64,000 nt of DNA, taken from NCBI RefSeq assembly GCF_000001735.4, contig NC_003074.8, positions 17,925,261 to 17,989,260 of the forward strand, given 5' to 3'. The translations under genes and the position numbers were made by a program. The stretch's first letter is position 1. Every line of letters starts with the position of its first letter. Below the pieces are notes generated by a model. It saw only the letters and a program-made list of their open reading frames with translations. It searched no databases and was not told the origin of the DNA. This DNA is from Arabidopsis thaliana. Taxonomy: Eukaryota; Streptophyta; Magnoliopsida; Brassicales; Brassicaceae. Of this stretch, positions 16,142 through 29,400 are shown piece after piece.

Positions 16142-18316
16142 ATGGTCAATTCCGAAGAAATTGCAGATGGGTTTGAGCCAAAACCTGTTTCTCGATCTTA
16201 TTCTGGTGATTCATCTCATGATCGTTCTCTTTCCGATCTCAATCACGCAGCGGAGGACTTGAGTGATAAGCTTAAGAATGTGGGTTTGAATGAAGTTACG
16301 AAAGAGCAGAGTGAGAAGATGATGAGTGTCTCTGAGAGTAATGGAGGTTTAGATTCGAATGCAGTAGTCACCATCAATCAGGAAGAAGAAGAAGAAGAAG
16401 AAGACAGAGATGGTTATGGTTATGGTGATGGTTGGAGCGAGAACGAGAGTGAGAATGTGTATCCAGTGAGGCCAGGAGCAGAGGATTGTTCTTTTTATAT
16501 GAGAACAGGGAGCTGCAAATTCGGATCCAGTTGCAAATTCAATCATCCTCTTGCCAGAAAATTCCAAGTAAACTTCACTTTCTTATATGGTTTTAGGTGG
16601 CTGATAAGGATATTGGTTCTTAATTGTGTGTTTTTTATTGATCTTAGGGAAGATTTGTTTATAAAAGAAACCATTTTTAAATCAGTGGCACATGCGTTTA
16701 GATAAGTTTGGCTTTGTACTTCAATGCTAGACCAAAGGACGAAGCTTTAATATGTTGCTTTAGTAGAAGAACATAAGTTTAAATGGAAAAAAAAAACTAA
16801 ACTTTGTTTTTTTCGTTTTCTAATATTTCATTGTTTTGAAGATTGCTAGGGATAATAAAGTAAGAGAAAAGGAAGATGATGGTGGTAAATTGGGGCTGAT
16901 AGATTGCAAGGTTAATTTTTTACTTCTCTTTTTAACCTTGTTACATGCCCTCGTCGTGATGTATCCGTCGATTGTTTTATGAGGTTTCATTCAATCTGCA
17001 TTGGCAAAGCTTGTTGTAGTTCAGGCCCTTACTGATATTCAGTTTCTGTGCTCCATTTTCTTGCATGAGGTTTTTACAGTATTACTTTAGGACTGGAGGG
17101 TGTAAGTATGGAGAAACTTGTAGATTCAACCATACCATACCAAAGTCTGGTCTGGCCTCAGCACCCGAGCTTAACTTCCTCGGCCTTCCTCTCAGACCGG
17201 TATTGTCATTTAATTGATATTTGTTGGATACTTTTCGACATTCTGTTGCTAGTCTTTCCAAAGCTATATAATGTTGTTAACAATCGGTAGGGAGAAGTAG
17301 AATGCCCTTACTACATGCGCAATGGCTCCTGCAAATATGGAGCTGAGTGCAAATTCAATCATCCTGATCCTACAACCATCGGAGGAACTGACTCCCCATC
17401 ATTTCGTGGTAATAATGGTGTATCCATTGGTACATTTTCTCCAAAGGCTACATTCCAAGCAAGTTCAACTTCCTGGTCTTCACCAAGGCATGTGAATGGT
17501 ACATCTCCTTTTATTCCAGTCATGCTGTCACAAACTCATGGGGTTACATCTCAAAATCCAGAGTGGAATGGCTATCAGGTAGTATGTACTTCAAGCTCTG
17601 GATCTTAATAAAATTGATTTCTATTCGAGTTATCTATGATGACTTTATCTTGTGTTTCGTATTTGTGTAGGCTTCTGTGTATTCATCTGAAAGGGGTGTG
17701 TTTTCTCCTTCCACCACATACCTAATGAACAATTCATCAGCTGAAACAAGTATGTTGCTGTCACAATACCGACATCAAATGCCTGCTGAAGAATTTCCAG
17801 AACGTCCAGACCAACCTGAGTGCAGTTATTATATGAAAACTGGGGACTGCAAGTTCAAATTCAATTGCAAATACCACCATCCTAAGAATCGTCTGCCGAA
17901 GCTGCCTCCTTATGCTCTCAATGACAAGGGTTTACCCCTTAGACCTGTAAGTTCTTTTCTTACCTTCTGTTGTCTGTTCTTGTATGCTAGTATTACAAAG
18001 TTGCAGGCTTTCTAATGATAGTTTTTGATAGTTAATGCTTGTAATTCTTGAATGTTTGATGAACATTTTGACTCTTACATAGTGAATCAATCTAGAAGTG
18101 ACCAGATTTGATCCCTCGGTATATGACTGATTGCTTGATGAACTTCAGGATCAAAACATTTGCACATATTACAGTCGATACGGCATCTGCAAATTCGGTC
18201 CAGCTTGTAGATTTGACCATTCCGTCCAGCCTCCATATTCGACAGAAAGCTCCCAGGCCATTGTAGAACCTCCTCAGGTCAGTGCAAATGGGAATGAAAG
18301 TGACGGTTGGAATTGA
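16142..18316 (+). CDS. CCCH-type zinc finger protein with five fingers
   Basis: Six exons (16142-16567, 16842-16910, 17080-17199, 17291-17578, 17671-17946, 18149-18316) give 448 aa. Five C-x8-C-x5-C-x3-H fingers are visible: [20 protein letters not shown], one split across exons 2 and 3 ([20 protein letters not shown]), [40 protein letters not shown] and [20 protein letters not shown]. An acidic N-terminus (Glu run, then YGYGDGW) precedes them. The 3+2 layout with a Ser/Pro-rich linker is that of plant ZFN/HUA1-like proteins, which bind RNA or single-stranded DNA in the nucleus. The specific target of this member is not known to me. The second finger depends on the join 16910/17080, which restores its first Cys. 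Expected AT3G48440. Confidence 0.92.
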
Positions 18317-18971
18317 CAACCAAACATTCAGGAGCTGACATAATTTATACATTTTGTATCTCTCTATCATGGGTTTGAAATTTCTTTACTTAGGTTATTT
18401 ATACTATCCAAACAATATCTATGTGGCAAGCCAATCCTCAATGCTTTTGACAAGTTTTCACCAAGGACTTTGTAATCTGTAACTACTCTTTGACTCTTGA
18501 GGTTAAATAGAGCCTGCCTGTTTCTTTCATTTCTTGTTTGAAACCTAATTCCTAAATTTCACCCTGGTTGGTTCATATTGGATGTGATGGGAGCTAAAAC
18601 TCTAGAACAGAGTTGCTCGGTTCCAGATTCAGCTGCTGAATCTGCAATCCCGGGTTTTGAAGCGGTTTTCGCAGGCTGTAAGTAATCGTATAATATGTCG
18701 ATTATGCATTATGACATGTCTACAAAGAACATGTCTCAATCTTTATATATACTTATGAAACTAAGAATCATCAAGAAAAACGTATATTCATATACCCAAA
18801 TGTGTCCAAAACAAAAGAGAAAGAAACTCAACGAGCAATAAGAAGAAGAGAAGTTTGCAACAACATCTTAGATGATCACTGGTTTGGTCGCTATAATCTG
18901 TTGGAGATTACTCGCTCCACGATTCTGCTTGCTTGTCGTCGGGTTTTCTCAGAACAGAGCCAATACCAGAG
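18317..18971. other. Convergent 3' spacer between the CCCH and NOI genes
   Basis: Both flanking genes end here, so the stretch should be mostly their 3' UTRs. I see no further gene. The short ORF at 18872-19060 runs antisense to the NOI gene and is a shadow. Confidence 0.5.
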
Positions 18972-19528
18972 TTAACGAAAACAAAGCCATTTCTTCTGCA
19001 CAACAAAAGAACAAAAACATAACAAGTCAAGCAGAGAAATACCTAATATATACCCTTTGAGTATCTGTGGCAAAAAAGTACCTTTGATCTTGGGGTTTGG
19101 GAATGACGGGTGTGATGGTTGTGATGATGGTTGTTGTTGTTTTTAGGAGGTTCTTCATTTCTTGGAGGTGAAACAATACTCTCAGGTCCTGCGACAGCGG
19201 TTTTCATCGTCTTCTTGTCATCGCGAGCTTTATTGAAAATGACAGTGAATCCTTCAGCCGAGCCAGGATTAGTCGCATCCCATTCCCCAAATTTTGGCAA
19301 TGGTCTCGCTCTATTTCCCTACACACCACCAAACAAACAAAACAAAAAACAGAATTGTTCATCATTAAAAAAAATGCAGATTTCTAGCCAAAGTTTGAGA
19401 CTTTTTTTCAAGATAAGAGATTTGGAAAATTGTATGAAAGGAGGGAAGTTTTGAAATCATATCAAGAAATGTAAGATGAATCAGAATTCGTAGATATAAG
19501 AGATGCATATTGTTCTTACCGTTGCCAT
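18972..19528 (-). CDS. NOI/RIN4-like small protein
   Basis: Three exons (complement of 19528-19520, 19318-19082, 18995-18972) give 89 aa. The first exon supplies only Met-Ala-Thr and the last only seven codons. The NOI signature is clear: PLPKFGEWDATNPGSAEGFT followed by VIFNKARDDKK. This is the motif cleaved by the bacterial effector protease AvrRpt2 in RIN4. The C-terminus KKWLCFR contains a Cys, as NOI proteins usually do, and could be acylated to hold the peptide at the plasma membrane. A His/Asn-rich patch lies in between. Short one-domain NOI proteins are a plant family around RIN4, linked to immune signalling and exocytosis; this member's role is not established to my knowledge. Expected AT3G48450. 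Confidence 0.88.
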
Positions 19529-22389
19529 TGTTGGAATTAGAAACAGAGGATTTCGAATCCGATACGAGGAAATATCCAAAATCTAGAGAAAGAGAGAGGA
19601 TGATGATGATCTGGGAAAAAGAGAGGTGAAATTGTAATATAGAAGAAGAGGAGGAGGAGAGAGGAGAAGAGGTCGTCGTTGAAAACAACACAAAACTCCT
19701 TTTTTCATATTCTCACCTTTCTTCCTTCCCGCGGCTTTCCCAACAGAAATACCTAATATTATTTTAGTAAATTCAAAATGAAGAAAAAAGTCATAGAGAG
19801 CAAAAAGACTAAAAACGTGGATCATGCCAATAGTTCTTGCCTTTTCCACCTACCCTATTCAGTATTTCTATCAATAATATTGCTTCTAATTTTTACTTTT
19901 CTAATGTAATCTCTAATTAGTGACAAACAGAGACAAAAATTATTCTAAATATAATTTTTTTTTATTGTCTATCCAAATGTGGATTTATATAGTTATGTGG
20001 AAAAAAAAGCTTTCAATTAACCATGCCAAAATTTTTGAGTTTAACAGTTCTTTAATAATAATGTGGGCATAATAGAAAATACTTCTAGACTGTAGAAATA
20101 TTATGACAACTGTTACATAAATGATTGTACCACGGGCAATTCCTTCCGACCTTTATAATTTATACTAAATAATAAATTTAGACGATAAAAAAAAAACTGT
20201 ATAAATATATTTAACATAGGTTTGTGTCATGTGTGCTAATATTACATTAATCTGTATTAAGAAATTTACTAGTTTACTATAATATATTCAACCTTACTAA
20301 ATTACTATAATGCGTTCTCGTTTGGTTGGCGTTCAACTTGGTCAACTAATCTGTGTATTAATTAAGAAAAAACTTTAACTTTACAATTTAAACAATGACG
20401 CTCATGATCGTCAAATACTAACAGCGTAATTCAGGCCTAAAAGCAAAGTCCCCAAAAGGCCAAAACCATACTTCAAAGACCGAGGGAATGTATATTAAGA
20501 CCGATGAAACTACCGACACGCCATCATTGGTTTTTTTTCTCTAGGCCCATGATAAGATTTATTCAATGTATATTTTTTTATGTTTCGTACTCGTCACGGT
20601 AATTCTTCGCCATATTTTCGCAAACGTAATAGTTAAGGTATATCACAAGTTGGCAATAGTTAAATAAATAATCATAAAATAAAATAGTTATCCATGTAAA
20701 CATAAATTTCAGATACAAATGAAACTTAATATAAGTGAGTAACTTTCAAAACTTATATATCTTTCTTCAGTTTTAATGTATTTTATACAATATTGTTACT
20801 GAATATCAAAATTTAAATTTAGACGTAGTTATGAAAAACATCAATTGTTGAAATGTTGAGGTTTACTAATTATTTAGTAGACTTTAAATTTGGAATACAT
20901 TAAGAATAACCCAAAACCAAAATTCTAACTTAGACTCATAACTATTATTTGAAGGAAGAAAAGAAGTAAATAGGAACATAAAATCCAGTGAAATTAAGTA
21001 AGTATTAACATCGAATTTGGATTCAGAAAAAATGTTTCACAGTTGATTTTGAAGCCCTGTTTTTGAATGGAAAAAACAAACCAAGTCGGAGTTAAATACT
21101 TAAATAAGATAAAGATGTGCCAACTTTCAAGCAAATTAACATGAAGAAGCTAACCCATTCATGTCGGTCATGATAAATGAATGATATGCTGATATCTAAT
21201 TCATTTGATTATTTTTTTGTAAGGCTTTTTCATATTAGTTTTTCGTCAAAAGTCTTTTTCGTATTATTTTGTATTCAAAACAAATTGGTGTAAACACTCA
21301 TATCCTTTATTAATAGTTTAATAAACTAAAACGATTTTCTCTCTAATTAATAAGCTAAAAATAGGAATAAAACTATTAAACTAAGGTTTGATTTAAAATC
21401 ATTGAAAAATACAAAACGCGATTATTATGAAACAAAAAATAAGTCTCGAAACGACAAACATGTTGTGAAACGGATGAAATATATTTTAATGAGGCCTCCT
21501 ATTAAAAAGAAAAAATAAATAACTCATTGTAAAAAGGAAGAAGCAATTACTGATGACCCCCTCGAGAACGTAAAACACTGCATGATCTAACACCGACACT
21601 GGTCTTAAATACTCCATGTTATCTCTAATCTGAATGGGTTCGAAACTCCATACTTCCAAGTTACTAAACTTGGCCAGAGCGACCACTACACTAAAAGATT
21701 AAAAAAGACAATGCATTTATGATTTAACACCAATGAGACCTCTCCCTTTGACGTAGCTTTCATTAAGATCTCTATCATTATCATTCAGCTAACAGCTTCA
21801 GCTTTTTAAAAAAAACTTGAAACAAGATTAATGGGTTCACATTTAATGTACACACTGCGCCAACACGTGTAGGTTATGAACCTTATGGTCGCTAAGAAAA
21901 TAAATTGTGACAGCAAAATGTAACCGACCAAAGAGAGAAAAAAGATGGTCCAACATATGGTTTCTTTTTCTTATATGATTGATATAGCATCAGCAAAATT
22001 AGAAATGATATTGGAAGTGTCTTTTAATACATTGGGTGTTGCTAACTATCATACTAGCACCAAGATATAAATGAATTGAAACTAACGTCTTATAAGTGTT
22101 ACAATCATTGATTCATTGTCAGGAGATACAATATATACTATAATAGGTATGCAACTTACTGCATATATGTAAAAATGTCAAAGAAAAGATTAATTATTCG
22201 GTTTTGAAAAATAAAATTTGTGAAAGACAGTTTTTCTTTCAAATTAGTTAGTTGCTACGGGAAATTAAATCTTAGAGTATTTTAAAAAAATCGAAAATAA
22301 AATAAAATAAAATTATGTGGTCAAAATGGCACGGAAACCAAATTTATGAAAATGTTAAAAAAAACTCTGCAATTAAGGGAATCTAAAGG

Positions 22390-22760
22390 TGTGTATTCAA
22401 TCTTCTACTCATTGAGTTATTTAGAGTTTTTTTTTATGATTTTGAAGAATTTGGGTGAATTTATGAAAGTTGTTATGATTTATTGTAAAATCCTCTCAAA
22501 TTCCACTTAAAACCATGAGATAATTCTGTATTTTTAACTAAGAAAATCCATTAAAATTCACTTAAGTCTCTTAAAGTCACTAATAACCCAATCTTTAAAA
22601 TCTTTTCAATAACAAAAGATTTTAAAGTATACAAGTTCAATAACATTAGATTTCATGAGACTTTTAAAAATTCATGATTGAATAATATAGAATTTGTTAT
22701 TTTAACATAAATCACTTAAAATGTTTGATTGAATAGTTTTAATAGATTTTGTTTAACAAT
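22390..22760. repeat. Possible hAT-like MITE relic
   Basis: The segment opens with GTGTATTCAATC and contains several further ATTCAAT/ATTGAAT words, including two TGATTGAATA words near the right side (22673 and 22727). Repeated, partly inverted ATTCAAT words are reminiscent of Arabidopsis SIMPLEHAT-type elements. Boundaries and target duplication are not clear, so this is a weak call. Confidence 0.3.
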
Positions 22761-24176
22761 TTCAAACCCACAAACAAGTGTGTACTTTGAATTGCTTTTA
22801 CGTTAAACATTTTTTGTTTGTTATCCAAGGTATGTTTTTTTTTTTACTTTGAATTTCATCAAGATTTTGTTTGAATCATAATAAACAAAATAAAATCTTT
22901 CATCAAGTTTTTGTTTGTTTTGATTTGTTTAAGATTGAAATCTTACTTTCAAACCTAAAAAAAAAATCTTATTTTACCGACCATGGAGTACATTTCAATC
23001 GCCGAACTTCTTAGCTCCCGCACGTAGCGAGAATTTTCATGAGAGGTGGCTGAGACATTTAATGGCTGACTAAATATCTTTCCCCAGCCAACTACATTAA
23101 CCCCTCCATGCATGCCTCACCTACTTTATCTTCTAGTTACTTCGTTTATATTTTATGATTTTGTCCAATATGTTTTCCCATATTACTGTTTTAATAATGT
23201 AATAGCTATAATATTCATTTTTCCCCATATTATTGTTTAATTATTGCAAATATATAACTGAACGCTAGGTCCAAACCTAAGTAAAAGCCATGACCCTTTT
23301 TTTTTGGTGAACCAAAGCTATGACAGTTTTTAACATGCATTAATAATGAAATTCTTTATTTTGTGTTGGATGATATCAAAGTAAACAAAAATTACTAGTT
23401 AAAACTTCTTTTTACATTTCAGAGAAATAAATATTTTGATTATCTTGTTAAATATTATTTACAAATTACAAGTGTAAACAAATTTTTATATTTGTTTACA
23501 TTTAGTTTTGGTGCAAATGTTTGTTCTGTTTTATTCCAGTGATTTATTCATCTAATGAATCCAGTATATTCCTATAAGTAGTTACCATTTGTACATTTTG
23601 TAAATTGAAAAAAAAAACTAAAATATTAAGGTTTTAAAATACAATTTAACATATATATATATAAATAAGAACAAAAAAAACTTTAAAATCAATCATATTA
23701 AAAAGGTATACATGTACACACCACATAAAATAATTATCCTCAGCACCACAAAAATACAATCATTCAATTCTCAAATATTTGTGGGGTTTAGGCTTACACA
23801 TGTTAGCTAAAAATAAATTAAAAACTTATACAATTTTTTTTTTTTTTTTTACAAATCCATTAACCACAATTTTCATCTAAAAGGCTCTAAATGGTTAGTG
23901 GTTACTCTGGGATTTAGCGGGGCCAATAAAACTTACCAAAAACGACAATATATTTCTTTTTCCTTTTTATTTTTGGACAAAAACGACAATATATTCTGGT
24001 ACTAATATTTTGTGGTACGAAATAAACTATTTAAAGCTTAAATTATTCTTCACGACAATAAATAAAATTTTATCTAAACTTAAATCTCATCTGCCAAAAT
24101 TCGATTATAGTTTATGTATATATATAATAATATAATAAAAAAAAGAATGTATATAGTTTATTCTCACCACTACATG

Positions 24177-24183
24177 TATATAA
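24177..24183 (+). promoter_or_regulatory. Probable TATA box of the GDSL lipase gene
   Basis: TATATAA lies 53 bp upstream of the ATG at 24236, leaving room for a very short 5' UTR. The call rests on sequence and spacing only. Confidence 0.45.
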
Positions 24184-24235
24184 CACAACCATTTTCATTA
24201 GAAGCTCAAATTTCAAATCTCACTTCCTTATCACA

Positions 24236-25822
24236 ATGTCTTCCTCTATCTCTCCCCTCCTCACAACCGCCATCTCCGTCGCAATCCTCCTCTTCTCCAC
24301 CATCTCCACAGCGGCGACAATTCCAAACATCCACCGTCCATTCAACAAAATCTACGCCTTCGGAGATTCTTTCACCGACACCGGAAACTCACGCTCCGGC
24401 GAAGGACCAGCCGGATTCGGACACTTGTCAAGTCCTCCATACGGCATGACTTTCTTCCGACGACCAACAAACCGTTACTCCGACGGTCGTCTAACCATCG
24501 ACTTCGTGGCAGAGTCAATGAATTTACCGTTTCTGCCACCGTATCTCAGCCTCAAAACCACTAACGCTAACGGCACAGCAACGGATACTCACGGCGTTAA
24601 TTTCGCTGTCTCTGGATCAACGGTGATTAAACACGCGTTTTTCGTCAAGAACAATCTGTCGCTTGATATGACTCCTCAGTCTATAGAAACAGAGCTTGCT
24701 TGGTTTGAGAAGTACTTGGAGACACTTGGAACGAATCAGAAGGTTTCGTTGTTTAAAGATTCTCTCTTTTGGATTGGAGAAATTGGAGTGAATGATTATG
24801 CGTATACCCTTGGATCTACTGTGTCAAGTGACACCATTAGAGAACTTAGTATCTCAACTTTTACAAGGTTTTTGGAGGTAATTAATTATAAATTAAGCGC
24901 ATAATTAACATATATGAAATATTATGATTTTAGATCTACAAAATATTACTAACAACCAAATCAAGATTGACATGTTTCTTTTTGTTTTTGTGTTTTTGGC
25001 TCTCCAACCAAATGTCTTCTTTTTTCATTACAAAAATGTGTTCAATCTTGACAAATTATGTTTTTTTGTTTTCGTTACAATAACAAAATAGGCATTTGAT
25101 GATAAAGCAGTCTGGCTTAGAAGTTAACCGGATCATGGCAGAAATAATTCTGGTGGTCATGGATCTAACTGACCGGTTTGTGTTGAATTCATTGTAGTAT
25201 GTTTAGTTAATAACATTTTTCTTAAATCATAACTGCAGACATTGTTGAACAAAGGTGTGAAATATATGTTGGTGCAAGGACATCCAGCAACTGGATGCTT
25301 AACGTTAGCAATGTCGTTGGCCGCAGAAGATGATCGGGACAGTCTAGGATGTGTGCAGAGTGCCAATAACCAAAGTTACACTCACAATCTTGCCCTTCAA
25401 TCCAAACTTAAACAACTTAGGTCAGTTGTGTAAAGATAACTAATAATTTGATGTTATATAGTAGTAGACTATATATTTTAAACATATTTAATAAATGCAG
25501 GATCAAGTATCCGAGTGCCACAATAGTCTACGCAGATTACTGGAACGCGTACCGTGCGGTGATTAAACACCCTAGCAAGTACGGTATCACCGAGAAGTTC
25601 AAGGCGTGTTGTGGAATTGGAGAGCCGTACAACTTCCAAGTGTTCCAAACGTGTGGGACGGATGCAGCTACAGTGTGTAAGGACCCGAATCAATACATCA
25701 ATTGGGACGGAGTCCACTTGACCGAGGCTATGTATAAGGTTATGGCCGATATGTTCCTTGACGGCACTTTCACTCGTCCTAGATTTAGTGACTTGTTGAT
25801 CAAGAAACTAAACTATTTATGA
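24236..25822 (+). CDS. SFAR4: GDSL-type esterase/lipase
   Basis: Three exons (24236-24877, 25239-25420, 25501-25822) give 381 aa. A hydrophobic signal peptide occupies ~1-27, so the protein should enter the secretory pathway. Block I is AFGDSFTDTGNS with catalytic Ser45, block III is IGEIGVNDY, and block V is NWDGVHLTEAMY with catalytic Asp344 and His347. GDSL enzymes of this plant clade hydrolyse ester bonds in lipids. From memory this locus (AT3G48460) is SEED FATTY ACID REDUCER 4, which affects seed oil breakdown and germination; that name rests on recall, not sequence. A TATA box lies at 24177. No damage is seen. Confidence 0.88.
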
Positions 25823-26428
25823 ATGAATTGTTTTACTGATTTTTTATATAAGATTTAATGGTTTTGGAGTTTTTTTTTAATAAACATTATTGGATTTTTT
25901 TATCTGAAGCCTAAGAAATTTTATGTTCGGCGCTTAAATCACACAAGTCATAATAATTTAACTAAGGTCTGAGATCCTTGGATTATCAAACAATATATTT
26001 CATTTCAAAGTGAAAGAAAGAAAATTAAATATTATTCAATATAGTTGTGCTCAGGATCTTGTTTTCAAGATAATGCGGACATAGCTACAGTTCCTATATA
26101 GCTCGCATTGATACTCCTGGCCAAGGCCAAGTTTGCAGAGCCAGTATGGTATAGGCTTCCCATCCCAAAAACATTTAAAAAATCCTCGACTTTTTTTTTG
26201 TAAAATAGGCTCTTTGTAATAACAAATGGTCAAACTACAAAGAGCCTATTGGACCTAGAAAGATTCATTTATTAGAGGCCCAAAATGATTAGTTTTTATT
26301 GGGCCTAAAGAATTTAGAAATATGTATGAAGTGGATCTAAAAGAGGTAAACGACGACGTTTTACTCTTCTTCTTAAAAATTAGTCTACAGACAAATTCTT
26401 CTAATTTTCGCTCTCTCCAAACTTTTCC
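25823..26428. other. Spacer between the GDSL gene and EMB2423
   Basis: The left part is probably the GDSL 3' UTR. Around 26245-26310 the motifs TTGGACCTAG, GAGGCCCAAAA and ATTGGGCCTAAAG appear. These site II-like (TGGGCC) elements are common upstream of housekeeping genes and fit an EMB2423 promoter. I do not accept the minus-strand ORFs here as genes. Confidence 0.45.
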
Positions 26429-29400
26429 ATGGCGGAAGGGACTAAGCAAGAGAGAACGCTTGAAAACAATTTGCTCCACAAGGTCGGAGAAGCCGTCTCT
26501 GCTATTTCTGATGCAAAGCATGTCGACCAAGTGATCTCCGCTATTCATTCCGTCGCCGTTCTTCTCTTCCCGGTCGATCCATCGTTGTTTTCCGGTAATC
26601 AAACAATCACTTGTTCATCTATTCTTATTTCACCTCAGTCCCTTCTCAATTCAAAAGTTCAGTTTTTGGGCTGTTTTTTCGTTACGAAATTTGTTGATAT
26701 TTCCAATTCAATTGCAGGGAGTATTGGGGACAAGTACAGAGAAAGGGTTTGTATTTTTAAGGAAATTTTGAAATGCTCCACATTGTTCGTGGTTCAGGAA
26801 CTTTTGGCTTACTTATGATTCTCTATTTGGGCTCCGCACAGGTCTGTAGCTCTGTAGTTCCTTCTGCAGATGAGAGAAATGAATGGTTGGAGACGTTCTA
26901 TCGAGGTGTTGCGTTTCCAACGTTTGCTCGAGTTTTGTTGCTTGGTAAGCTTTTGTCAAATCTACATTTTTGTGATTATGTTTGTGTGATTTTCTTAGCC
27001 CTTGTTAATTTGAGTTGTATCAATTGTTGCAATTTGGAAATTATGTTTAACTAATTCTTGTTTTATTCCAGATGTTGCTTCGGATTGGCTGTCTTGTTTC
27101 CCTATTTCAGTGCAGAAACATTTGTATGATAAGTTCTTCTTAGATGGATCTGTTATTGAGGTTGTTCAAGTCTTGGTTCCATTTCTACATCATGTGGGAG
27201 ATGGTGGCGTTAATGCTAATTCTGTCCAGACTAATGTGGAAAGGTACTCAAAAACACACTTCTGTTTTGGCTATTTCCTTTGTTCTTTTCCATTGAGCTT
27301 CTGTTTAAGAAATGTTAAGCATAAATCCATGATTCTTCAACAACAATTTCTGCTTCATGACATTTTACACCATTGGTAGTTTCTTGTGTATTTTATCAAG
27401 TCAGCGTAGACCAAAGTTTTCACCTTTCGAGTATTTGAGTCATGTATAGGAGTCTTCTGAATATATCTCCCAAGAATTCCTTTTCTATTTGACCCCACTG
27501 GAAAATCTGAAGATGTAGACAGTATAACACTTTACTTAATGGACCAAGTAGCAATTCTCCATCTTGACAATTTATCTCGGTATAACACTATGACCAGTGA
27601 TATATTTTGACTGTAGCTGAAGCACGTGCAACTATTTGTATACTCTTAGCCTGTGGTGATGTGATTTTACTTAAATGACAGATTGCTTATATTGTGTTTG
27701 CTTGAAAATGATGGAGTGCTCAAGATAACTAAAGAAATTGGTAATATTTATCAAGGACATAATTCTAGCAATGGAAGTCTCAAGCCTTTATTATCCAGGC
27801 TATCACAGATCTTGACCTCCATTCCTGATAAAGCACGGTTGAAATCGCCACCTTTACTTTCTTCTAAGTATCCTTTTCTCTATGAATACAGACTCTAACG
27901 CCTTCAATTTGATCTCTTTTATCCTCTCCTAAGTAATTAGATACCTTTTATTATTTTTATCAATTTCTTTGAGGTCAGTGTTTATCCTTTACATGAGTCA
28001 TAAAGCTTGTACTTCAAGCACATTACCAATCAGCTTCTACAAATATTGGACGACAGGGCTTCCTGCACTGAGGCCAATTGCACAGTTATCGTTTTATCAT
28101 TTGTCGGGGAAGTTTTTTCCCGCATCTGTCGACGTGGATTATCAGGTATATATGCTTCTCGAACTGTATTTCAGCTCTATTTTTTTCGTTTCTCTGAGTG
28201 TTGTGAATTATTTTTTTCGTTTCTCTAAGTGTTGTGAATTACCATGGACTTGCTTGTATTCATTTTCTGTCCCTTGTAATGGGAAGTTGTGAATTGTGAG
28301 AATGTAGATCAAATCATCATGACCGATGGGGAAAAGGATGTGCCATAATATAAACTACATTGCACTCTGTTATTGACTGATAATCTCTGGATGGTGTGTT
28401 TATTTATTGAAGTTATTTTCATGACACAAATCATGATGTACTTTAGATTATATTTTTTAATCTGCAGATTTGCTGTTAAGTGAAGTAACACCTCATGTCC
28501 TAGCTCAAGTTAGGAGGTTACTAAACTCAAAGATAGGTGCTATTGAGGTGGATACATTTCAGTTGGACCCTACAACCCGGATTTGGTCGAAAACTATGGA
28601 AGCAGTGACAGATCCGTATGCTGTTGAGAAAATGGCTGAACAACTTTTACATCAGCTATATGCTGAGCATCCAAGTGATGTTGAAGCTTTCTGGACTATT
28701 TGGACTTTGTTTCATCGCAATGTAATACATCAGGCATCAGTGAGGCAAGCAAAATGTTTTCTATGGCAGCTTGATTCTTTCTTTAGATACCCCTTTTTCT
28801 TCTTTCATTTCCATCCTAATGCTGTGAAACAATGCGGTTCGACAGAAGTGAGCATGGAACTGGAACTATGATTTGTTTTTTTTTCAAAGGGAAACAGATT
28901 TGCCGTCTATTGAGTTTTCCCAGTTTAGTCTACTTTGCAAATAATTGTGTAATTTGTTTTTCAGGTCAATATTCGTTGACAAATTTTTGCTATGGAAAGT
29001 GTTTCCTATACGTTGTCTTCGATGGATCTTACAATTTTCAGTTCTTGAGTGCCCACCGGTTACTAATACACTTGCTAAAGGTGATGTCACACAAGGACTT
29101 CTTGAAACAACGCAGCGACTAGCCTCAGTTTGGTCAAAACGGGAGTTTCTGCAGTCCGTCCAATTGGAGCAGCAAGCTTGTATCCTCTTCTGTGTTTTAA
29201 ATTTTAATAGTTTTTTTGTTGTTGTATCAATATTGATGGTGAAGCAATGTTTTAACCTTCCTGCTACTGGTTTAGACCTTCAGTTCCTGTTTCCCGTAAC
29301 AGATATATCAGATATAACTGCAGCTCTTGGGCTTTGCCTGGAGAACATGTCAAGAGAAGAACTAGATAGAACAAAGGATGTAATGCACAGTATTCTTCAA

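Larger units (their letters stand above)
19529..24235. other. Large AT-rich intergenic region
   Basis: This 4.7-kb stretch separates the divergent NOI and GDSL genes. The few ORFs are short (for example 21486-21686) and show no recognisable domain or splice partner. It contains long A/T runs, a possible hAT-type MITE at ~22390-22760 (listed separately), and the GDSL promoter at its right end. I see no RNA gene. Confidence 0.5.

Noticed and set aside
16349-16567. Minus-strand ORF opposite the CCCH gene with a Phe run
   Set aside because: It is the complement of the GAA-repeat in exon 1 of the CCCH gene.
21486-21686. Minus-strand ORF of 66 codons in the NOI-GDSL spacer
   Set aside because: No domain, no splice partners and no promoter-like context; consistent with chance in 4.7 kb.
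24114-24449. Plus-strand ORF of 111 codons overlapping the GDSL start
   Set aside because: It is a frame shadow of the GDSL first exon and its leader; the true frame starts at 24236 with a signal peptide.
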